A stretch of 64,000 bases of DNA from assembly GCA_963575745.1 (NCBI GenBank), contig CAUYUJ010018471.1:345822-409821 (forward strand), read 5' to 3'. This document shows positions 40,990 through 52,614 of this stretch, piece after piece. Source of the stretch: Prorocentrum cordatum (lineage: Eukaryota > Sar > Dinophyceae > Prorocentrales > Prorocentraceae). The notes under the pieces are model-generated. The model saw only the letters and a list, made by a program, of their open reading frames with translations. It had not been told where the DNA came from and made no database searches. Position 1 is the first letter of the stretch. Each line of letters starts with the position of its first letter. The translations under genes were made by a program, and so were the position numbers.

Positions 40990-43310
40990 CACCTCGACCC
41001 TCACTGATCGAGAGGAGATGTTTGGAGGAATTTGGCAGGTCGCTCAGCGTCTTTTCACCAAGGCCCCCAGAAGCCTCCGGAGAATCAGGGCCCAGAGCAA
41101 CTAGAACTTACCAATCGTCGCCGACCTCCTCCTCTTTCGCTTCCTACTCCTCCTCCTCCTCCTCCTCCTTCTCCTCCTTCACCTCCGCCCCCTGGCGCAC
41201 CCGGCTTCCGGCACCACCAAAGTCCAAGCAATTGTGGTGCCGGATGAAGAGCCGGAGCTTCGGGCAGCTGGCACCTGGCACCAGCAAGTCGGGCATCATT
41301 TGCTCATTACTGCCTGCCTGGGAGGTGATGCCTTGCCGCGGTCACGGAGAGACCCGTCGTCTCTCTCTCTCTCTCTCGTGGCAGCAACGTTCCGACCACC
41401 CCCTCGTCTGGTATGACCTGCGAGTCTCTTCCCCTCGGGCCTGTCCAGCCTATGCGCACCTTTTCTTTGCAGGACAACGCGGACTGAGTCCGCCACTTCC
41501 TCTTCCCGCCTCCTCCGCCTCGAGCGTCCTGGACCAACGGGGGGCACGGCGCTGGCCGTGTATCGCAAGCGGCCGCCCGCGTCTCGTCGTGGAAGATCAG
41601 CGTGCCTGGCCGTGTTCCAGAGGCCGCGGGGAGCCCCTTTCGTGCTCTGCATGGCCAGCAATTGCCGGCGTCTGCCTCCGGTTCTTGCCGGTGCAGATGG
41701 CAGGGTCGGCCATGCGACGACTCGTGAGGTCGGATCGAGTCGGAATGCGCGCCGGGTCGGGCTGCATCGACACGGAGTCGAAACCCGAATGAGCTGCGCC
41801 AGGACGCGGAAAACGCCATGTGAGCAACGATCCGCATCGAATCGCAAAAAATACCAAAGTCGAAACGGATCGAGCTGGCCAGGGCCGATATCGACTCGGA
41901 TTGATTGGATCGAAATGCACCGTGGATAGTCGTCGCATGCTTGTAGGGGACCAGCGGAGCTCTTGATGAGCCTGTCTTCGCCGACGTCTTCGGATCGAAT
42001 TATCTGTCCAAGTCGACGCAATGGCCCCTGCAGGCGCGGACGTCACCAGGAAGCTGACGCGGCTGCGATTCGACTATCACTGGCGAGATAAAAGTTCATC
42101 CACGCCAAGCTGGCAATCTTTCGGGTAGCCACTCAGGTCGCAGATTGACGGACACGCTATCAAACTTGATATATGTCAATGCGCCAGCAGGCGAAAACAT
42201 ATTCATTGCCGTCAGTATGACTGTCATCGACAAGTTTACGCGGAATCACTCCGTCCACGGTTCGCGGAAGAAATGAAATCAACAGGCAGGGGATTGCGGT
42301 AATTACGTTGCGTCAGGGCTGCATCTGCGGTAGGGAGTGTCGCTGCGTATCCCTTCATTCCACCAGCAGCACGTATTATGCTCTCGGATGCAGCATTGTC
42401 ATAATCATACAGACAGACAGACAGCGAAGCCAGGCGCCCGGACGGCGCATCGGCAACAGAGCACGGCTGAAGTAACAGACAATGATCAAGGAGCCCCGTC
42501 GAGCACCACTCAAAACGTGCACGGTGTCATCGACGGCGGGCGACTATCATCAGCGGGTGGCAGCCCAGTGCTCACGCACCATCACGCATCAGCTTGACTG
42601 GCTCGGTTGTCCTTGCGCGTCTCCCTCCAGCGACCTTCGCGATGCTTCGCGGATCCCCCTCACGCTGTGGTGCAGATCCCTCGTGTGCACAGTGCCTCGC
42701 GCGGATGCCTCGCGCAGGCACGTCTCGTCACCTGCTTTGCCCTTGCCTTTCCCCCCCGCATCCTGCCACGAGCCACAGCGTGTCCAGTGGGACACGGATC
42801 CAGGACGCCCTGGGCCCTGCCATGATCCAGACCCTCACTCCAACGCGCCCTTGAACGGCCACGGGGCCCGCGACAGACGCCGGGAGGCCGAAGGTGATGG
42901 AAATCGCTGGGCCCCGCGGCTGCGCTTGCAAGCAGTGCGCGGTCAGGATCCCTTGCTTAGCGTCTCGGCGGCGGCCCCGGCGACCCGCTGTGCCCTGCAA
43001 ACTGATGGCGTGTCGCTCCGCTCCGCGGGGCAGGAGGCTGGGAGAAGCTCGGGGCGTTGACGCCCGAGCACTGAAGCGTGGTCAGCACGTCGCGCCGCAG
43101 CGCGGTAAGCAGCGGTGGTCAGCGCGGTACGCCCGTGTCTCCTCACTGCGCGCGCGGAAAAATCACTCGCCGGCGCTGCCAACTCGCCTCCCGGCGCCGC
43201 CCCGCCCGCCTGCCCTGGCTGCGCCCGTCTGGCGCCCCCCGGCGTATACCCAGACATCCGGCTGCCCCAATTTGTTCGATGCGTGGGCCCCGGAAGTCCA
43301 GACCACTTTC
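40990..43310. other. No gene seen
   Basis: Unique-looking GC-rich sequence. Small simple repeats only: CTC (41145-41175), (CT)n near 41362, (ACAG)n near 42412. Confidence 0.5.
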
Positions 43311-43348
43311 ATGGTTGAGCAGGGACCGACCGTCCCGGCATTCTTATA

Positions 43349-44467
43349 GGCCTACCACGACATACCCTCAGAACCCAAGAGTGTTCGAATTACGAAAATT
43401 ATCCCGGCAAAGCAACCTAATAGCGATGTGTAGAAGCATATCTGAAAGCATTCCCCTTAAGATTCAGATGAACATCCAGTTGTAGAATTATGCTGTTCTC
43501 GCAGTCGTAGTCGCATTCGCGATGACAGTCGCAGCGGCAACGGCAGTCGCAGTCACAGCCTCAGCCTCAGCCTGCCTCAGCCTCAGCCTCAGCCTGCCTC
43601 AGCCTCAGCCTGCCTCAGCCTCAGCCTCAGCCTGCTTCAGCCTCAGCCTCAGTCTGCCTTCAGCCTCGGCCTCAGCCTCAGCCTGCCTCAGCCTCAGCCT
43701 GCATCAGCCTCAGCCTCAGCCTCAGCCTGCCTCAGCATCAGCCTGCCTCAGCCTCAGCCTCAGCCTGCCTCAGCCTCAGCCTCAGTCTGCTTCAGCCTCA
43801 GCCTCAGTCTGCCTTCAGCCTCGGCCTCAGCCTCAGCCTGCCTCAGCCTCAGCCTGCCTCGGCCGCAGCATCAGCCTGCCACAGCATTCAAAATGTGGCC
43901 CAGGAATAGAGTTCTGGGAACTAGAAGAACACGAAGTGGCCTACACTTGGCTCCGGGCGTTCAAAATCATGCCCAGGAATGGAGTTCTGGGAACTTGAAA
44001 AACACGAAGTGGCCTACAGTTGGCTCCGGGCATCCAAAATGTGGCCCGGGAATGGAGCTCTGGGAAATCGAAGAGCACGAAGTGGCCTACACTTGGCTCC
44101 GGGCATCCAAAATGTGGCCCGGGAGTGGAGTTCTGGGAAGTCGAAGAGCACGAAGTGGCCTACAGTTGGCTCCGGGCATCCAAAATGTGGCCCGGGAATG
44201 GAGTTCTGGGAGCACCAAGAGCGATTTTGCGAGGATGTCCGAAGCGATTTCGGCTTCGGCGGCAGCCTCCCGGGTCCCGCCCAAACCCCCCTGAGGAGTC
44301 ATGATGCTCTCATTCGAGACCACTAGAAACCTATCAGCAAGAGCTGTTAGGTAACAAGGTTCTTAGAACATCAAACCGATGAGTGAAACAAAACAGCCAC
44401 GGCCAGAAAGGTTCTAAGAACATGTCGTGCAAACCACAGAAGGTTCTTAGAACATGCTTTGATGGGC
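43349..44467. mobile_element. TCTACCA/TGTTCT short element split by a composite element
   Basis: The left end GGCCTACCACGACATACCCT and the right end reversed (GCCCATCAAAGCATGTTCTA) match the 37.2-kb copy. TTATA flanks both sides (43344-43348 and 44468-44472). The element is interrupted at 43403-44352 by composite copy 3; the 37.2-kb copy shows the uninterrupted state. Confidence 0.75.
43403..44352 (+). mobile_element. Composite hexamer/72-bp repeat element, copy 3
   Basis: Same order as copy 1: CCCGGCAAAGCAACCTAATA, CAGCCT array (43556-43885), five 72-bp units (43885-44215), ACCCCCCTGAGGAGTCATG, and an end AGAGCTGTTAGGT. The shortest copy. Its insertion site is visible by comparison with 37162-37324. 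Confidence 0.8.
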
Positions 44468-44825
44468 TTATAAACTATAGGCTTGCAGTTTCCATTGGGC
44501 ACGGGCTAGACAGCTACCCCCGCTAAAATAAATAATTACTGTGTGGTAAGTATCGTAAATGGGTTTCATAGTGGATGTAATTGTTTGAAATTGAATAGTA
44601 CCCAAATGTCAACGACAAACAAATACAACGCAGTGTTAGCATTCAATATGCTACATGCACAATATATTTGCTATGCACACATATATATATGTATATATAT
44701 ATATATATATATGTATATCGCATGCCTGTTAGATGTACTAAGTAGAATTCTGAATCCTATGTTACATACCATTTTAATCATACCAAGTATACACATGTTC
44801 TTTACACGTATCTGAGAATGGGTAA

Positions 44826-44866
<41 letters not shown>

Positions 44867-45479
44867 CATACATATGTATATATATAGTGTGTATGTGTGC
44901 ACGCTTGTACATATATGCACAAATTTGGATGCACTGTGAATGCGTAGCATGTAATACCTTATTATTTGGCATACCAGCATGTCCGTAACATGTTTTAGAG
45001 TTGAGACCTTGTTAATGAATATTGGACATACACAAACATAACATGCCCATGTCGTCGTCTTGTCTGCACATTGTAGTTGCTACTGTATTCCGTTGCCACA
45101 CACAAGCACACTCGACCACTGGCACTGCACCGGCGAATCCTAAGAACACTGATGACGCCTCCACGACAGAAGGGTACGTCATCTGAGTTAAAGTTGTAGC
45201 AGCAAAGCCTAGCACCGCATAGCCCGCACACCACATATCACCATCGCAGGCGGGCGATCGGCGGGCGATCGGTATTCGATCGCAGTTGTCGCTGGGTCTG
45301 TCGATTTGAAACGCGGCTATATCTTGCGGGCCGCCCTACAACCCTGAGCAGCCCTTGGAAGCCCCAGGGGGGGACCTGTTGATTTCGGCGCAGTCCTCGC
45401 GCGGATCGTCGCCCCCAGGGCGGCGGCTGGCGCGCAGCCTCAGATGCATCTGCGAAGTCTCTGTCCTCCGCCCGCTTCC
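44353..45479. other. No gene; AT-rich with (TA)n tracts
   Basis: After 44467 the sequence is AT-rich with (TA)n at 44680-44713 and 44828-44885. From 45240 it becomes GC-rich up to the retroelement border. Confidence 0.55.
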
Positions 45480-45483
45480 CGGG

Positions 45484-45915
45484 CAGCAATAACTTGTTAT
45501 TGCAAGTCATAAGTCGACGCCCCCAGGCGGGAGTGCCCCGCCGTCGGCGCAACGCGCGATGGCGGGCGCCCGCATGTCCACCCGCCACGCGCCGCCGCTA
45601 CGTCGGGCGGGCCAGGCCCCGCGCGGGCATGCTGGCGTGCCGCGCGGCCGTGCGTCGGGGTCCTTCCTCCCTCCGCTCCTCCGCGCACGGTCGCGATGTC
45701 TCCTCTTTGCCGCCTGGCCGCGGGGCGGGATATCAAGTGCCCGGTCATGTCTGCAGCGCCCCACCTGCCTAGTATGCACTCTTAAGGTGGGGCGGCTGGC
45801 CGGGGTGTGGCCCTCTGTCTGCCAGCGTGCGGCTCTGGACCAACCCTGGGGGCGACGCGCGGGGCGTCCGTTCGCCAGAGTGCGTCGGACGCGACCGCGG
45901 TCGCGCTTCTTTTCT
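45484..45915 (+). repeat. Split direct repeat A1
   Basis: Starts GCAGCAATAACTTGTTATTG and ends GCGACCGCGGTCGCGCTTCT plus TTTCT. Matches A2 at about 97 percent. It carries the palindrome AATAACTTGTTATT at its start. Confidence 0.9.
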
Positions 45916-46325
45916 GGCCCAGTGTGGCCCCTCGTGGGTGTCGTTGTCTAGGGCTTTTCCCTGCGGCTCCTGTGTCCCTTGGTTCACCTCGGGCCAGCAC
46001 CGCTGGTCCTTGGTGACCTACGCGTTGTTTCTCCACCCTGGCGGAGTCTGTTTCACGGCCCTGAGGGGTCACGGCATTGCTATCAAGCCCAGAGTGGCCT
46101 CTTACGTCGGCCCAGTGTGACCAACGTACCCATAGGGTTCCCCCTCGCGGGTCCAGAGCGACCCTCGGCTGGCGGCCCAGAGTGGCCATTCAGTAGCAGG
46201 GCAGCCGATGCCAGCCCGCATGTCCGGCGGCCCTAGAGCGGCCAATCTTCGATAGGGCGGCCGTTGCGGCTTGCCTGACTGCCAGCAGACCCGCGCGTCT
46301 CGCTTGGAGGCCCATAGTGGCCAAT
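45916..46325 (+). repeat. Degenerate GGCCCAGAGTGGCC tandem repeats
   Basis: The motif or a variant (CCCAGTGTGGCC, CCCAGAGTGGCC, CCTAGAGCGGCC, CCCATAGTGGCC) recurs every 40-110 bp in the leader between A1 and the gag-like region. Confidence 0.6.
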
Positions 46326-46393
46326 CGTTGCAAACGTTTCTTTCGCATTCCCAGTGAACAGTCGAGCGCGAGACTCGCAGCGCGACAGACTCG

Positions 46394-46483
46394 CAGCGCA
46401 AAGGCAGCGAACTCCCGCCGTCGGTCGACGGTTTTTGCTCTGGCTGCCGCAGGTTCGCAGCGGCTCCGAATGTCGGGTGAAGT
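46394..46483 (+). repeat. Permuted fragment of the element's own recombinase gene
   Basis: 46394-46443 matches 53399-53449 and 46446-46483 matches 53345-53381, nearly base for base, but in reversed order. In the recombinase gene the second block comes first. Confidence 0.8.
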
Positions 46484-47709
46484 CAGCGGCTTCTGCTTGC
46501 TTGCGATGGCGGAGCAGGCTGCGCAGGCGGCGCTCGCGCCGTTCGAGGCGAAAACAGAAAGGGGCACCTTGGTGCGCACCGCATCCCGCGCGCGGGTCGC
46601 GTACGCAGACACAGTGTTGTCGCAGGCGCGCGAGCGGCTTCGATACCTGCTGGTTAAGGGGGCGGGCCCCAGGCTGCAGGGGCGAGCGCCAAGGGGCCCG
46701 CCCCTAGCAATGCCAGCACCACCTGCCAACGAGAGCTGCTGGTCGCCAGTCCGACTCGGAGAGGTCGGCCCTCGGTTAGTAAGGCTGGAGCAGGTGTGGG
46801 CTGAACTGCGCTTCGCCCTGGCCCATTGCGCACCGCGTTTGCCGCGCGACGTCTGCCATATCATAATGGGCTACGCTAAGCCCCAGATCGTCTCTGCGCC
46901 CGTGATGCGCTACCGCCTAATGGACAATCCAGACAGCGGCGATGAAGCGCACTTCCGCCGGGCAAAGCTGCGAGCGCGCCCGCCAGCGCGGGTCGCGGGC
47001 GCCTAGGGCGGCGCACGAGACCACAACGCTTTTAACAAACGCGCGCGCTCGTGCCGCGCGTGTCGTCCCAGTGTGGATTTGCGCGCTCCCTCCCGCAACT
47101 GGAGGCAGCATAATGGTCGCTGCGCGGGCTACTAAGTACGCCGTGTAGCGATGTCGTCTGACTACGAGGTGCCGTCAACGCAGCCGGCCTCATGTCGCGA
47201 GACGTGTCACATTGGCCCTTTTGCGTGTTCTCACTGTCGCGCGCGCGGGCGGCGGGAGCATCCAGCCCCCCAGCGCGATCGCAGCCGATCGTCGCCACGG
47301 AAGCGCACATCTGCCGCACGGACCTCAGGCAGCCCCTCGATGGAGCTGACGGCCACGGTGCCGCTTGGGCCGCGCGCACGAAGCGCGAGGATCGACCAGC
47401 TGGCCAGCGCCTGCCCGCTCGGTAAGACGCGTGACCCGCGCTCACGGCCATAAGCGGACCAGGTTTCCGCAGGCATCTCGCGTTGCGTTCCCGGCGCCGC
47501 CGTTCCTCCCCTGCGTTCGGGGTGCGCGCGTTCGTTTTGCGTCTGCGAAGCGGCGGACCAGGTATCTGCAGGCACCTCGCTCGTGTTGCTACTGGCGCCG
47601 CCGTCTTTCTGTACGCGTGTTGAGTGCGCTGCGTTGCAGTCGGCCCGCCGCGCGTTCCCCGCGCGTGCGAGCAGTGCGACGCTGGTGTTTTCTGGCTTCT
47701 TTGTTCGTG

Positions 47710-48989
47710 ATGGCGGACGGACCGCTGCTGAGCTTTCTGCGCCAAGACCCCGTGTTCGGGGCAGAATGGTCGGACATCGAATACAAGGCTGCGATTGACT
47801 GCCTAGGCGCTAATAAGCTGCTGACGCCGGCACAGCTGGCGAACATTCGGCTAGAAGAGCCGTCAGGCTCGGAAGGCCTGCCAGCGGGCGTGAAAGGCGC
47901 GCTCCGCCGCGCGCTGGAGCGCGCCACAACTGCGGGTAAGCAGGTAGCGTACGCGAGCGCGCCCGTCGAGCCCCCCTGGTCTGCGCGCTCGCATCGGGGC
48001 GGAGGCCAATGTGGAAATGGCCGCCCCCGTACACCACGTAGACGTGGGCGCTGGGTTGGCGACGATTACGTTGAACGGCCTCAGCCAGACGATCTGGCCG
48101 AGGCGCGCCCTCGCGCGAGCGCGCCAGCGGCGGTGACAGCGGTCGCTGCCTTGCAGAGGAGCGAGAAATGTGATTGGATGGCTGCCGATGTCGTACGCGC
48201 GAGAAAGTGGGGCTGCGCGAATCCTTTCGTTTACTCTGAGTTGCGCGGCTTTCTCCCGACCTGGGCCGCGAGCGCCCACGGGGTCGACGACGCAGACGCC
48301 AACGGAGTGACGGCTGAGTGCGGCAGTAAAGGTCAGCGCGCGTTGTCGTGGGCCGAGTTCTACCTCGCCTACGACGCATGGGCGATTGCGGCTGCTGCCA
48401 CTAAGCAGCTATCTTACGCACGCTGCTTGGAGCATAAGCGATTTGTGCTCCAGGTCCGCGACGTGCCAGCGCGCGCACGCAGCGGCGCGCGCACCCGTTG
48501 CCTTTCGCGAGGCGGCCTTGGAAGCTCCGCTCGCGGGCCGCAAGGCGGGGCTTGGGCTCCTGTACGACAAAATCGTCCGCAAGAGCTGGGCCGAGCGCTC
48601 GCGACAGAGCGGCGTCGAGAAGTTCAATATTGAGGAGGCCTCGAAAGGGCTCGACGCGTTGTCCCTGCGGTCTGCCGAGAACGAGTTCGACCGCGCAGCC
48701 AAGGTCGCCCGCGCGTGCCGGGGGCGTCGCGCGTCGCGCGTGACAGTTGCGTTTGCAGGCGCAGGGGCAGGCCGCCCAGGCCACGCCCGCGGGCAACGGC
48801 CGCGGCAGTGGCCGCGCCGCGCCGAACAAGGGCGCGGCGGAGACGCGCTCTTCGCATTCCGGTGCGTCCTGGCACAGCGGCGGCTGGGGCCGATCTACGT
48901 GGAAGACGGGCGCGTGGGGCAGCTCGAAGAGGTCGGCGCCAGACGCGCCGCGCACGCCGCCCCGGCCCGCGAAATGGGCCAAGAAGTAG
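47710..48989 (+). pseudogene. Gag-like protein of the YR retroelement
   Basis: Starts at ATG 47710 (MADGPLLSFLRQDPVF). The first 75 residues (ADGPLLSF... to ALERATT) form a small helical, SAM-like domain that resembles the start of the recombinase protein. A conserved-looking region follows (WGCANPFVYSELRGFLPTW, SWAEFYLAYDAWAIAAAATK). The frame changes near 48470 to FREAALEAPLAGRKAGL and YDKIVRKSWAERSRQSGVEK, then near 48740 to a Gly/Ser/Arg-rich tail ending PAKWAKK-stop. By position it is the gag-like structural/nucleic-acid-binding protein. About 425 codons in all; two frameshifts. Confidence 0.55.
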
Positions 48990-49659
48990 GGGGGCGCTCG
49001 ACGCCCCCGATTCACGGCGCCCTCGCAATGTTTGCGCGGTCGCGCCGTTCGCTCCGCGGCCGCGCGCGCGGCAGGCGCTGCTGCAGATAACGCAGGCGGT
49101 GCCCGTGACCTGCGTGGCTTTCCTGCCTGGCGCAGCGCGCCGGCCTCGCGCTGAGGCATTTTGACGCATTCGCCTGCGGTTGCATTTCTATGAAGAAAGG
49201 GCCATTCGCGCGCGGCCCGTCCCAAGGCACATAGCGTTCCTGCTCGCGCGCATGGCGCGGCGCGCGGCGTTGCACGCAGGTCTGGTCTCGCCCTATCCGC
49301 GGTGGGCGCACCCGTGGAAGGCGCACAAGCATCCCGCAGAGGCCAGGGCTTCTCGTGCGAGGCCCTGCTCGGCTTGGGGGTGCGCTACCAATGCTCTCGC
49401 GCCCTCGTCCTGCCCACGCGCATTAGTGGAGTGTGGCGGGTGGCATCGGTTGCCGCCGCAACAGCGCGCATCGGCGGCGTCGCGCCTCTCGTGGAGTCAG
49501 CGGCGGCAGAGTTTTGTTGCAAGAAAGGACGCGCAGGGGCTCACGGTTGCGCAGTCTTCGCACTCTTGCATTATGGTGGTGCGGCCACAACGGTCAAGCA
49601 TCATACCGGCGCCGCCGCCGCCGAAACGACGTTGCACGGCGAAGGGCGCGCCGCCCGCG

Positions 49660-51330
49660 CCGGCGCCGCTGGCGCGGGACGGCGCAAAGTGCGCCCTCAA
49701 GCGCGACGTCATACGTCAGGCCCAAGGCAGGACATACACATTTGAAAAGAAGATCACGTTGGCGACAGACGTCTCAGACGCGGCGCGCTGGATCAGCGAG
49801 CGCACCCCCGGCGCGGTCCGGCGAGCGCGCGAAGAAGCCGTTTGGCGCATTGAAACTCAGGGCCGCCAGCTCCAGCAGAGTGGCGCCATCGAGGCGTGGT
49901 AACGCGGCGCAGACGAAGGCGTTCGCGGGGTCGCCTGGCATGTCAACGGGCCGCTGCTTGCAGAATTGGCGGCCAGCATTGGACACATTGATCGCGAATG
50001 CGTGGAGTTCTTTCGCCAGGCGTGCCCACGTGCCGCCGTCGTTTGCCATCGCGCGCCCGTCGCGCGCGAGGGGGCGCCCCTGCTGGGTGAATTACTGGCG
50101 TCGGGCATTGGCGCGCCTGCTACATTTCCGCAAAAGACGTCCACCGAGGTTCTTTTAAAGGGCGCCCGGGCGGCAAACAAGCGTCTGCTCGCGCGTTTAC
50201 GCTCCGACCCCAACGCGCAAGAGTTGTGGGACCTTACGGATAAAGATTTCCGACTATGGAGGATGCGAGCGCCCGAGGGTCTGTCAGATCTCGACTTGGG
50301 CAGTATCACTCTGGTGCCCCGGTTCGGGGTAGTACAGGGTGTCAGGAGCGACGGCACCCGCAAGGCGCGCGCGCGCGCCCGCGCGAAGCGTTGTTTAAAG
50401 TTTGTCGCGCGCGCGCACTTCGCGGCAGGTTCGCGCGGTGGACGATTGCTCCATTGCCGGCATCAACACCGCAACGCGTCCGCGTGAGCGCATGCGGCAC
50501 GAGACAATTTATCACCTCTACCTGCTTTGCCGACTATTTACTGAAACGGTGACCGCTGCGTCGCGAGGGCGCAAGGGCCACGCGCGCTTGGGTTGCAGGC
50601 ATCCGCTGTGCCGCGCTTGTTTAAGCTCGACATCGACGCCGCCTTCCGGAGGCTTCCGCTGCGACCTGAGCATCGGGCTTTGATTAGAGTCACATTCCGT
50701 TACAAGGATGAGGTCACGGCGCATGCTCACTGCGCGTGCCCATTCGGGGCAGGCGCGTCGTCCGCTCTCGGCACACACCGCGTCGCACTTGTCCCCCGCG
50801 CAGTTGCAAGCGTTCATAACTGGGAACGCGCTGGCGCCCTCATATGCGCGATTCTTCGCCGTGTACTCCACGCGGCGATCCTTCGCTACGTGGACGATAT
50901 GTTCGGCGCCGAAAGGTGGGCCGAGGCGCGCGGTGCCACGCGAGCCGGCCGATCGGTCGCCGTCACGCGCCGCGCGGCAGGTCGAACACCTGCTGGATTG
51001 CATCGCGCGCATCGTAAGATGCTTATTGGGCCGGTCCGCGCTGGCAGACGAGAAGATTTCCTGTGCTGTCCCGCTCGGTATCCTGGGACTTCGCGTCGAC
51101 CTCTCATCGGAGGGGATGTCGCGCGTTCCGCTGCCCGACAAGATCGCTAAGTGGACAGCACGTATCACGTTGGCACTCGATTCGGGCATCTTACGCGCAG
51201 GCGTGGACCCAGTTTGCGGCCCGCCACGCAGCGTCGCGGCGCGCGCGGCCAGGTGACGCGAGCAAACTCGCGGGCGCACTAGCCTGGGCATCCGGTAACA
51301 TGTTCAACCGCGTGGGGCGCGCCATGCTCA
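49660..51330 (+). pseudogene. DIRS-type reverse transcriptase
   Basis: RT blocks in order across frames: LVPRFGVVQG, then VRAVDDCSIAGINTAT, then LFKLDIDAAFRRLPL, then PFGAGASS, then AILRYVDDMFG (the catalytic YVDD box, intact), then ILGLRVDLSSEGMSRVP with LPDKIAKW, then KLAGALAWASGNMFNR and GRAMLR. The last two blocks are typical of DIRS and Ngaro RTs. The N-terminal part (RTYTFEKKITLATDVSDAAR) is element-specific. At least four frame changes interrupt it. It copies the element's RNA into cDNA in the cell. Confidence 0.85.
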
Positions 51331-51331
51331 G

Positions 51332-51340
51332 GTGTGTGTG

Positions 51341-51383
<43 letters not shown>

Positions 51384-51501
51384 CGTTGCGTGCGTGCGTG
51401 NNNNNNNNNNNNNNNNNNNNNNNNNNNNNNNNNNNNNNNNNNNNNNNNNNNNNNNNNNNNNNNNNNNNNNNNNNNNNNNNNNNNNNNNNNNNNNNNNNNN
51501 G

Positions 51502-51581
<80 letters not shown>

Positions 51582-51607
51582 TGTGTGTGTGTGTGTGTGT
51601 GTGCGGG

Positions 51608-51679
<72 letters not shown>

Positions 51680-51720
51680 GGTGGGTGGGTGGGTGGGTGG
51701 GTGGGTGCGTGGTGTGTGTG
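51332..51720. repeat. (TGCG)n microsatellite with assembly gap 51401-51500
   Basis: TGCG and GTGT repeats on both sides of exactly 100 N. The array sits between the RT thumb/connection (GRAMLR) and RNase H. True length unknown. Confidence 0.95.
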
Positions 51721-51814
51721 TGTTCTGTACCGTGCGCCGGCAGCGCACCCATTTGCCACGCCCACGTTGCGGCAGGCCGATCTACGCCCAGGCACATCGC
51801 GGCTCTCCCGACAT

Positions 51815-52471
51815 GCCGCAAGCGCTACGGCTAGTGCTGCGGTGGCGGTTGATCGGGCTGGGCGGCGAGCTGGCACAGTCACGAAGGTGGTGCGACGAAG
51901 CGGCGGGCCCCGTGACCCATCTGTTCTGCGACGCAGCCAGCCGCCCGCCCATGGCGGCCGCCGTACTGTTCGTTGACAACAAGTGCGACTGGACGTGCAT
52001 GCCACCTGCCGCCCGGCACGGCTGCGCAGGTCAGCGTCAGTTTTGGTCGCGACGCGCGCGCACGCGTGCGCCGGGATCTTGAAGGCGTTCCAGCCCAGGG
52101 AAGATAATCAAATCATGGGCTTGGAAATGCTGAGCATTGCCCTGGGCTTGTGCTCGTTTGAACACCTGCTCCGCCGTCGGCGCGTCGTAATCTGGTCTGA
52201 CAACACAGGCGCGCAGGCCGCCGCCGGCAGCGGCGCCGCGCGCGCGTTCGATCGCGCTTGTCTCGCACACGGCCTCCGGGTCAAGATTGCGCAATTGCGG
52301 TGTCTAGCACGTGTGGAGCGGGTGCCGACAGACGAAAATATCGCAGATGATCCGTCCAGGGGTGAGTTCGGGCTGCTGCGGCAGCTCGGCGCAGTGCGAA
52401 TTGATCCGCACCTGGACGAGGCGTTCTGCACGCCAGCGTCATGGACGTCGATGCTCATCCCGACAAGGTGA
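51815..52471 (+). pseudogene. RNase H domain of the YR retroelement
   Basis: RNase H landmarks: THLFCDAASRPPMAAAVLF (first catalytic Asp), then after a frame change IMGLEMLSIALGL (Glu), VVIWSDNTGAQAA (second Asp) and VERVPTDENIADDPSR (last Asp). This is the pattern seen in DIRS and Ngaro elements. It degrades the RNA strand during cDNA synthesis. One frameshift near 52060. Confidence 0.8.
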
Positions 52472-52614
52472 GCCAGCGCTCGCAGCACGGCTACGCTGCG
52501 AGGCAGCCGAAACTCGGCGCCAGATTGGGCATCTCGCGGCGCGCGCCACGGTTGACGCGCGCCGCTCAGCAGGGGCTCACACCGCAAGGTCCACGCGACC
52601 TAGCCTGTATCATT

